Source: Pedosphaera sp. (GTDB lineage Bacteria; Verrucomicrobiota; Verrucomicrobiia; Limisphaerales; UBA9464). From it: a stretch of DNA of 34,327 nt. Where the stretch lies: assembly GCA_009695205.1 (NCBI GenBank), contig SIBK01000052.1, positions 1-34,327 on the forward strand. The letters run 5' to 3'. Positions 28,425 through 34,327 of this stretch are shown here, in pieces. The stretch's first letter is position 1. Each line of letters starts with the position of its first letter. Under the pieces are notes generated by a model that had not been told where the DNA came from, ran no database searches, and saw nothing but the letters and a program-made list of their open reading frames with translations. Made by a program: the position numbers and the translations under genes.

Positions 28425-28456
28425 CAACCTTTTGTTGCACCTGCAACAAAAGGTTG
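28425..28456. repeat. Perfect 15-bp inverted repeat with 2-base spacer
   Basis: CAACCTTTTGTTGCA at 28425-28439 is followed, after CC, by its exact reverse complement TGCAACAAAAGGTTG at 28442-28456. No mismatch occurs in 15 pairs. There is no T run after it on either strand, so it is not a standard intrinsic terminator, though it lies about 200 bp after the hydrolase stop. It may be a transcript-end structure, a dispersed repeat or a protein-binding site. Confidence 0.75.
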
Positions 28457-28696
28457 TAGTGAAGGATGAGGCACTCGATGAGAGCTCGTCTTCGAAAAGG
28501 GATATTTCGCACAACCCCTAGTGGCATTGGGTTGCGAACCAGCAGGGCATCAAAAGCGATTTTTAATGATTGTAATAAAGTGACAGGTACAACAACTGGC
28601 CATTTCAATTGAACCGTCACCTTTTCAGCCCAGAAAATCGCAGCGGCTGCTCGTTGTAACGATATCGGATCAGAACGGCGGGTGAACCACGAAGAG

Positions 28697-28713
28697 CCCT
28701 GCGGGACGCAGGG
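28697..28713. repeat. CCCTGCG-GGA-CGCAGGG hairpin
   Basis: A perfect 7-bp stem with a GGA loop, 49 bp beyond the stop of the PQQ-propeller gene on its downstream side. It may end that transcript, but no T run follows on the minus strand. It belongs to the set of three-base-loop palindromes seen across the window. Confidence 0.55.
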
Positions 28714-28761
28714 TCGGTCGTCCTCGGTTGGCGTTCGCCACCCATGACTCCAGCCGCCCCG

Positions 28762-29985
28762 TTACAACGGATTTTCGGGCGGCTTTCCAATTCGCCAAAG
28801 CGTCGCATCGCTGCGAACAAACAAGGACCCCTGCGCAACCGCTGGCGTGCTCAGGATTGTGCCGCCAAGATCCAACTCACTGACCACTTCGCCTTCGGGT
28901 TTGGTTGGATCGACGACTTGCAGCAACCCCTTTTCGTTCACGCAATAGAGGAAGCCACCCGCCGCCACTGGTGTTGAACTGAACGGCCCCTTGAGCCTTA
29001 GTTGCCATTGCCGAGTGCCGTCCGTCATGCTGCCGCACGTCAGTACCCCTCCGTCATTGAGAATTAAAACCCGGCCATCCACCACCAACGGGCTGGGTGT
29101 GCCGGGGCGCAACTGGGCCGAACGCCAAATCTGTTTCAACGGTTGTCCCGGCTCCGCCAACTCCAGAACGGTCAACCCCTGCGACGGCACGAACAACCGG
29201 CCTTCTCGGGGAGTGGTCGAAGCAACCGTCGACGCGCCGTCGTCGTAGCTCGCAATTGTCTTTCCGGTGGCTGGCTCGATTACGCTGAGTCCCATGGAAG
29301 ATTGGAGCGCGACGAAGGCGGTACCGTCGGCGCCCTTAAAAAGGGACGGAGAGGTCCAATTCGCCCGGCGGGGACGGTCGAGTTTCCACCGATTGGCGCC
29401 GGTGCCAACGTCGAGCCCGGCGGTGAACGATTCGCTATCGTTTTCCACCTGGGCAATAACAACGCCTCCGACAACCAGGAGAGACGACGACATGCCGAGG
29501 GAGTTGCTCGCATTCGGGTAGTCTCGGCCCAATCCTCGGAACCAGAGTAGATTGCCGTCCAGATCGAGGGCAGCGCAGTCGTTCGACGAAAACAGTGCGA
29601 AGACCCGTTCGCCATCGCTAACCGGAGTCGGTGCCGCACCATTGGTCTTCTCGTGCGTCATCGTGCGTCCCGTGGCCCAGAATTGGCGTTCCCATCGTAT
29701 CGCCCCTCCCTCAAGGTCAAAGCACAGAACGTGAAGGCGGTCCTGTTTGGGGCCACTGGAACAGGTCAGAATCACTCGCTTCCCGATAATGATTGGCGAG
29801 GAAAGTCCACGCCCAGGAAGGGATGCAGCCCAGGTGAGAGAGCTCGCTTCGAGCCGGGTTGGAAGCTTCGACGCAGACACGCCGTCGCCACGGGGTCCGC
29901 GGAACTGCAACCAATCCTCGGCGCCGAGGACACAGGTCGCTGCCATAGCGAGAACGAGAGTTTGAAGGGCTTGTGAGAGATTCAT
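28762..29985 (-). CDS. Secreted PQQ-like beta-propeller protein
   Basis: 407 residues with an N-terminal signal peptide (MNLSQALQTLVLAMAATCVLGA). WLQFRGPRGDGVS then opens the propeller, as in the many PQQ_2/BamB-like secreted propellers of Planctomycetes and Verrucomicrobiota. Blade-like repeats recur, such as GGAIRWERQFWAT, GDLLWF-type strands, VGTGANRWKLDRP and GTRQWQLRLKGPFSS. No quinoprotein dehydrogenase active-site motif is visible, so it is more likely a binding or scaffold propeller than an oxidase. It starts 30 bp after the HEAT-like gene on the same strand, and the two are probably co-transcribed and both exported. Confidence 0.88.
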   Translation of the reverse strand: MNLSQALQTLVLAMAATCVLGAEDWLQFRGPRGDGVSASKLPTRLEASSLTWAASLPGRGLSSPIIIGKRVILTCSSGPKQDRLHVLCFDLEGGAIRWERQFWATGRTMTHEKTNGAAPTPVSDGERVFALFSSNDCAALDLDGNLLWFRGLGRDYPNASNSLGMSSSLLVVGGVVIAQVENDSESFTAGLDVGTGANRWKLDRPRRANWTSPSLFKGADGTAFVALQSSMGLSVIEPATGKTIASYDDGASTVASTTPREGRLFVPSQGLTVLELAEPGQPLKQIWRSAQLRPGTPSPLVVDGRVLILNDGGVLTCGSMTDGTRQWQLRLKGPFSSTPVAAGGFLYCVNEKGLLQVVDPTKPEGEVVSELDLGGTILSTPAVAQGSLFVRSDATLWRIGKPPENPL

Positions 29986-30015
29986 GAGTTGAGAGGGGGT
30001 GGTTGGGATCGCCCG

Positions 30016-31143
30016 TTATCGAGCGGAAACGATTGGAGTTCCGAGCGAGTCGGTGATCCGCAGTTGAAATTCCCATTCACTAGCCCAGTTCTCCGTCTGT
30101 TCGTTTTGACAATTCTTCACCAGGATCCGGTTGATCCCTGCGTCGAGCTGCACAGGCATTCGGTACTGGTCGATTTCGACTCCTCGATGATATTCATCAC
30201 GGCCAAACAGGTACCGCCCGTTCAACCAGACCTTCCACCCGGTTTTGCATCCCAGTCGGATCTCCAGGTCGCGGGCGACGGGAGACACAAACTCTGCGTA
30301 GGCATACCCAGCAGCGCCCTTGAGCGCAGTAAACGTCTTGTTGAAATCCACCATGCCATACTCACTTCGAGTTTCGTAATCCAGCCAGCGAACGCGGTTG
30401 GCCTTTCCGTCGAATTCACCGGTCAGATCAATCTTCAGTTCGGGCGGGAAGACCCTTTCAAATCCCGCCCCGCCGACGTTGTCGAACGGGGCGATGAGCG
30501 CCCATTTGGTCACCCATCCAAAGGTTTTCTGCAGATCGACCTTTTGCCCAAGCTCTGTCAGTTGCTTCGCGATTCCTTCAATCTGATCGACATCACGAGC
30601 AAAACCCAGAGCGCGTTGGAAGCCGGCGATGGCGGCCGCCTTGTCACCATTGGAGCGAGTCTTGAGCGCCTCTTCTACCACCTGTTGCACAGCCTCACGC
30701 CGCAATTCCGATCCGGGATCGTTCAGGAAACCCGGCAGCAGCTTGCGAGCACGACTGGCATCGGTCTTGGAAATAAGTTCATAGGCCATCCGGCGCGCTC
30801 GAGGAGTGTGCCGAACGTCGAGCAGATGTTTCTCAAGCTCATCGAGCGGCAGTTTCCCTCCACGTGTGACGTCCCGCTGAGAAATGGTCTCCACAGCGGA
30901 TCGGAGCCAATTTGCGGAATAATCATTCGCGCCGTCCATGGCCTCCAGCAGTGCCGGAATCGAACTTGAGGGCCCGGCGGCCAGCAGTTTCCAGGCAGGC
31001 TTCGCAAGGTCATTCCCCTGCCCTTGGGCGCGAATACATTTGATGGTTTCGAGCGCCCCCGACCAGGCGGTGTCCGGAGCCGCGCAGCAAAAAGACGTGA
31101 AAAGAAGCGAGATCGCGGGTAGAGCGAGATTCGGCGGTGCCAT
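30016..31143 (-). CDS. Secreted HEAT-like repeat protein with C-terminal carbohydrate-binding-like fold
   Basis: 375 residues. A signal peptide (ALPAISLLFTSFCCA core) precedes helical pairs from about residue 25 to 215 that look like HEAT repeats (ARRMAYELISKTDASRARK, FLNDPGSELRREAVQQVVEE). The C-terminal part (about 230-375) is beta-rich. Its LEIRLGCKTGWKVWLNGRYL then GINRILVKNCQN pattern resembles the galactose-binding-like jelly roll found beside PA14-type domains in secreted Verrucomicrobiota/Planctomycetes proteins. GTCAGGACTGC before the ATG contains AGGA and could serve as a weak ribosome site. It is the first gene of the pair with the PQQ propeller. The domain calls are pattern-based. 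Confidence 0.75.
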   Translation of the reverse strand: MAPPNLALPAISLLFTSFCCAAPDTAWSGALETIKCIRAQGQGNDLAKPAWKLLAAGPSSSIPALLEAMDGANDYSANWLRSAVETISQRDVTRGGKLPLDELEKHLLDVRHTPRARRMAYELISKTDASRARKLLPGFLNDPGSELRREAVQQVVEEALKTRSNGDKAAAIAGFQRALGFARDVDQIEGIAKQLTELGQKVDLQKTFGWVTKWALIAPFDNVGGAGFERVFPPELKIDLTGEFDGKANRVRWLDYETRSEYGMVDFNKTFTALKGAAGYAYAEFVSPVARDLEIRLGCKTGWKVWLNGRYLFGRDEYHRGVEIDQYRMPVQLDAGINRILVKNCQNEQTENWASEWEFQLRITDSLGTPIVSAR

Positions 31144-31396
31144 GCAGTCCTGACCCTACTGGGAAAAAGCGTCACCGCAAGTCTTCGCTGCATTCTCCGC
31201 TCCAGACCTCCCCCCGGGGAGCAACGGTGCTGAAAGGCAAGGGAAACTAAAGCGGGTTGTAGTTTGGCTTTGGCGTCGGATTTTAGGGCGTGTTCCTTGA
31301 GGACGCGATTCATCTGGAGGAGAAATCACCAACAACTTCGAGAAGCACTCGTGCGCGGCACGCACCGATCTTACTCCTTCGCACCCTGGCAACTTC
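31144..31396. other. Divergent intergenic region
   Basis: 253 bases between the start of the HEAT-like gene (minus) and the cyclase-kinase gene (plus), so promoters for both must lie here. I see no convincing -35/-10 pair. GGAGGAGA at 31316-31323 is a good ribosome-site sequence but has no start codon at the right distance in the cyclase frame. Confidence 0.4.
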
Positions 31397-34169
31397 GTGG
31401 CAAAAAACCAACCAGCCACTATTTCAACCACCAGCGCCGAACACCGCCAACTCGTCGCGCTCCTGTTCACGGACCTGGTGGGCTCGACGCAGCTCAAGCA
31501 GGACCTGGGCGATCGCGAAGGGCTGGCGCTCATCCAGCGCCATCACGCCCTCCTGCGCGAAACTCTCCACGCGTTCCGCGACGGCCAGAAAATCAGCACT
31601 GTCGGCAATTCGTTTTCCCTCGTCTTCGGCAATCCGTGGATGCCGTGCGCTTCGCGTTACGGCTGCATGCCGGGCTGCGTGCGCTGACGCAGACGGCTGG
31701 CCGGCCACTGTTCGACCGCATCGGGATTCACGTGGGCGAGGTATTCGTTGAGGTAGGCGAAGGCGCGCTCAAGCCAAAGGATTTGTATGGCATCCAGGTG
31801 GACACATCTTCGCGCCTCATGTCGTTGGCCAAGGCCAACCAAATCCTGATGACGCGCTCGGTGTTCGACAACGCGCGCCAGGTTTTGCGGGGTCAGGACC
31901 TGCAAGGAGTCGGCGCGTTGGCGTGGATGAATCACGGGCCGTATCTGCTGAAGGGCGTGGAGGAGCCACTGGAGATTTGCGAAGTCGGCGAGACGAGCGC
32001 CGGCGCGCTGACGCCGCCGCCGACTTCGGAGAAGGGCCGCCGTCACGCTAACGCCGACGAAGAGCCGGTGCTGGGCTGGCGACCGGCGCTGGAACAGATG
32101 GTGCCCAACACGCGTTGGATGCTTGAGAGAAAATTAGGCGAAGGCGGGTTTGGCGAAGTGTGGTTGGGTCGGGACGACAGGTTGAAGGAGCGGCGGGTGT
32201 TCAAGTTTTGTTTTCGCGCCGACCGGGTGCGCTCATTGAAGCGCGAGGTGACGCTTTTCCGGTTGTTGAAAGACAAGGTGGGGCGGCATCCGAACATCGT
32301 GGGAATTCAGGAGGTGTTCTTTGACACGCCGCCGTTTTACATCGTGATGGATTACGCGGAGGCGACGGATCTGAGGGCGTGGTGCGAAGCGCAGGGCGGC
32401 GTCGCGAAAGTGCCACTGGCGACACGGTTGGAAATCGTGGTGCAAGTGGCGGATGCGTTGCAGGCAGCGCACGACGCAGGCGTGATCCATCGTGACGTGA
32501 AACCGAGCAATATATTGGTGGCAACCGGCGGAGGGACGAGCTCCGCGAGTCCCAGGAAGCCTACCGGAACCGACGCGGGAAAATCAGAGCCTTGTGGAAC
32601 TCGGCCCTCGGACGGGGAACGCGGTCGTTCACCCCCCGTTGCCATGCTCACCGATTTCGGCATCGGGCAGGTGGTGACGCAGGAAGCTTTGGCGAGCCTG
32701 ACGAAGATGGGCTTTAGACGATGATGTCGTCCGGCTCGACGCAAACGGGCACCCATCTCTACATAGCGCCGGAACTTCTGGCGGGGAGACCGGCCACAAC
32801 GCGCTCGGACATCTATTCGCTGGGAGTAGTGCTCTACCAGTTGCTGATGGGCGATTTCCGTCGCCCACTGACGACCGACTGGACGCGAAGGATCGCGGAT
32901 CCCCTCCTGCGGGAGGATTTGGAAAAGTGTTTCGCGGGCGATCCGGAAGAACAATTTGCGAACGCCGGCCAATTCGCCGACAGCCTGCGTTCGTTGGAAA
33001 AACGCCTGGCCGAATTGGCCGCACGGAAAAGGGCGGCGGATCTTCGAAGGCTAATGCGGACAGCGGCCTTGGCAGTGATCCTCATCGCAGGGTTGGTGGG
33101 TTTGGTGAAATATGTTGTCCTGCACAATCGGATACCGCCGGCAACTCACTTTGAATCGTTGGCCGTGCTGCCCTTCAGCTACTCGGGTGACGCCGGCAGA
33201 GAATCCTTTGCCGATGGGATGATGGATCTGCTGATTGGCAATTTATCCAAGATCCGTTCGCTGAAAAAGGTGAGTCCACGGACTTCGGTTTTTCAGTATC
33301 AGGGAACGAAAAAGTCATTGCGCAAGATTTCCCAGGAATTGGGAGTGGACGCCGTGCTTGAAGGGACCGTCGTTCTTTTTGGAAGTCAAATGAGCCTCTC
33401 GGCACGTCTATTTGAGGGCGCCACGAAGCAGCAGCTGTGGGCTTCTGAGCCTTACACCGATGACTTAACCAATATTTTTAAGTTGCAGAGCAAAATGGCC
33501 CTCACCTTAGCCCAGCGGATTAACGTCAAGCTGCTGCCACAGAAGCAGGCGCGCCTGGTAAAAGCCCGCTCGATTGACGCAGAGGCCCTTCATCTTTATC
33601 TGGAAGGGAGTCGTCATGGCCTGAACCATTCTGATGAAATTGAGAATAAGACTGCCATCCAGTTACTTCAGCGGGCCACGGCGATTGACCCGGATTTTGC
33701 TATCGCCTGGGCGGCGCTCGCGCTGGCCTATGTGGACCGGGTCTTTTATATAGCACCCGGAGAAAAATAGACAGAAACGAACGCGTTAACGGCAACCGAA
33801 ACCGCGCTGAAGTTGGATCTGGATTCAGGGGCAGCCCACTTTGAGCGCGGTTATTTGCTATGGACGCATTCCCGTGGTTTTCCTCATGAAGAGACCCTCA
33901 CGTCGCTCCTTCGCGCCGTGGATTTGAATCCGCGTATGGAGGGGGCATATCGGCGCCTTGAATTCGTTTACGTCCACATCGGGCTTTTCCAGGAATCATA
34001 CGAAGCGGCGGAAAAGGCAGCCGCCTCGGACTCAAGCGACAATTTCGGGTTTTCTATTGGCAGCGATGCACTTATGTACCAAGGCGATTACGAAGGAGCC
34101 CTTGCTGTTCATCGAAAATTTGAAAAGACACCTGCTAACAACATACTGACGGGGTACCGGATTGCCTGA
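31397..34169 (+). pseudogene. Broken adenylate cyclase / Ser-Thr kinase / TolB-like / TPR fusion
   Basis: Start GTG at 31397, the first start codon after an upstream in-frame stop. The class III cyclase domain has FTDLVGST (first metal Asp), but the usual GD of the second metal site reads GN (codon 31607-31609). The kinase has G-loop GEGGFGEVW (32137-32163), Lys in VFKF (32203-32205), HRDVKPSN (Asp 32494-32496), DFG (32653) and APEL. A membrane helix lies near 33061-33120, a TolB/FlgO-like domain (SLAVLPFSYSGD…) follows, then TPRs. Lesions: one base missing near 31637 (CCG-TG-GAT instead of CCG-TCG-GAT), one missing near 32716 (TTT-AG-ACG), a TAG at 33768-33770 with the same frame continuing for 132 more codons, and an early end at 34169. 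Between HRD and DFG lie about 40 extra residues that include a palindromic repeat. Confidence 0.85.
32533..32553. repeat. Palindrome inserted inside the kinase domain
   Basis: GGGAC-GA-GC-TCC-GC-GA-GTCCC: a near-perfect stem with symmetric GA/GA mismatches and a TCC loop, located 12 bases after the HRDVKPSNILV codons. Together with the following 95 bases it keeps the reading frame open and adds residues rich in Gly, Ser, Pro and Arg. It shares GGGACGAGCT with the hairpin at 34241-34284. Confidence 0.6.
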
Positions 34170-34240
34170 ACTCTATTTTGGGTCTTCGCGTACTCGAGTG
34201 GGTGAATTTGAGCATTTTGCGGTGTCGAAGCGAGATAGAG

Positions 34241-34284
34241 GTAGCAGGGGGACGAGCTTTGAGCCTTAGCTCGCGCCCCCCTAC
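34241..34284. repeat. Long composite hairpin after the truncated TPR end
   Basis: GTAG-CA-GGGGG-A-CGAGCT, a 9-base loop, then AGCTCG-CG-CCCCC-CTAC. This gives fifteen base pairs with small bulges. It lies 72 bp after the premature end of the TPR region and is not followed by a T run. It is probably a mobile or REP-like sequence that replaced the true gene end, although a terminator role cannot be excluded. Confidence 0.6.
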
Positions 34285-34327
34285 GGCCCAAGGTTCGTTT
34301 GACTTGTAGTCCGCGCGTCATGGGTGG

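Larger units (their letters stand above)
28221..28761. other. 540-base convergent spacer with two strong palindromes
   Basis: Lies between the ends of two convergent genes. It holds the perfect 15-bp inverted repeat at 28425-28456, the hairpin at 28697-28713 and the AGTGACAGGT sequence near 28578 shared with the 26.8-kb spacer. Frames on the minus strand (28393-28620, 28617-28838) run through these palindromes and show no family features. I do not call them genes. Confidence 0.55.

Noticed and set aside
28393..28620. 75-codon minus-strand frame
   Set aside because: It reads straight through the perfect inverted repeat and has no supporting features.
30723..31313. Minus-strand frame of 196 codons overlapping the HEAT-like gene start
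   Set aside because: Most of it is out of frame with the credible HEAT-like protein and shows no domain; its first 35 residues come from the divergent spacer.
31264..31640. N-terminal part of the long frame leading into the kinase
   Set aside because: The cyclase motifs are in another frame over this stretch; only the part after the frameshift near 31637 is real protein.
10267..33770. In-frame UAA/UAG at three sites as evidence for recoded stop codons (Gln)
   Set aside because: Many intact genes here end with TAA, TAG or TGA at sensible places, and the affected genes also carry frameshifts, so decay explains them better.
1..34327. tRNA, rRNA or CRISPR array
   Set aside because: No regularly spaced direct repeats, no cloverleaf-like sequence and no rRNA-like conserved stretch were noticed on either strand.

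Overview
The window looks like a chromosomal piece from a Verrucomicrobiota genome, most like the Pedosphaera/Limisphaerales type. This is inferred from gene content, not from a marker gene. The evidence is a very large secreted CotH/lamin-tail protein, a PQQ-propeller protein with a WLQFRGPRGDG start, a propeller-type sensor kinase, a cyclase-kinase-TPR fusion, weak or absent Shine-Dalgarno sequences, and many short palindromic repeats between genes. No rRNA, tRNA or CRISPR array was seen.

Layout. 1-6890 (minus): an ABC export operon read right to left. It encodes a secreted and membrane-anchored protein, one ATPase and three tandem paralogous ABC-2 permeases, the last cut by the window edge. 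7087-11215 (minus): a very large membrane patatin-like phospholipase. Its reading frame is interrupted once by a TAA lying between the nucleophile half and the Asp half, and it may also carry a frameshift in a run of eight G near its start. 11269-12164: a gene-poor scar. It holds fragments resembling the parts of a diversity-generating retroelement (formylglycine-enzyme-type variable C-terminus, reverse-transcriptase tail, accessory-protein start), plus hairpin repeats. 12165-14232 (minus): an MFS transporter overlapping a TIR-domain protein. 14269-14507: a transposase N-terminal scrap and a hairpin. 14650-17355 (plus): intact aconitase. 17424-22397 (minus): an intact 1657-residue secreted protein. 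22600-26775 (minus): a two-component-propeller histidine kinase, heavily broken. 27384-28220 (plus): an alpha/beta hydrolase of the monoacylglycerol-lipase type. 28762-31143 (minus): a two-gene unit of a HEAT-like secreted protein followed by a PQQ-propeller protein. 31397-34169 (plus): an adenylate-cyclase / Ser-Thr kinase / TolB-like / TPR fusion, broken by two frameshifts and a nonsense codon.

Themes. Housekeeping, export and cell-surface genes are intact over long distances (4974 bp and 2706 bp without interruption). The two large signalling genes each carry several independent lesions, and the patatin carries one certain lesion. Short palindromes, many with perfect stems and three-base loops (often TCC/GGA), fill the intergenic spaces. 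One sits inside the Ser/Thr kinase reading frame, and another repeat sits inside the histidine-kinase ATPase domain. The points most worth checking are the possible retroelement relic at 11.3-11.7 kb, the split patatin, the palindrome insertion in the kinase, and the perfect 15-bp inverted repeat at 28.4 kb.
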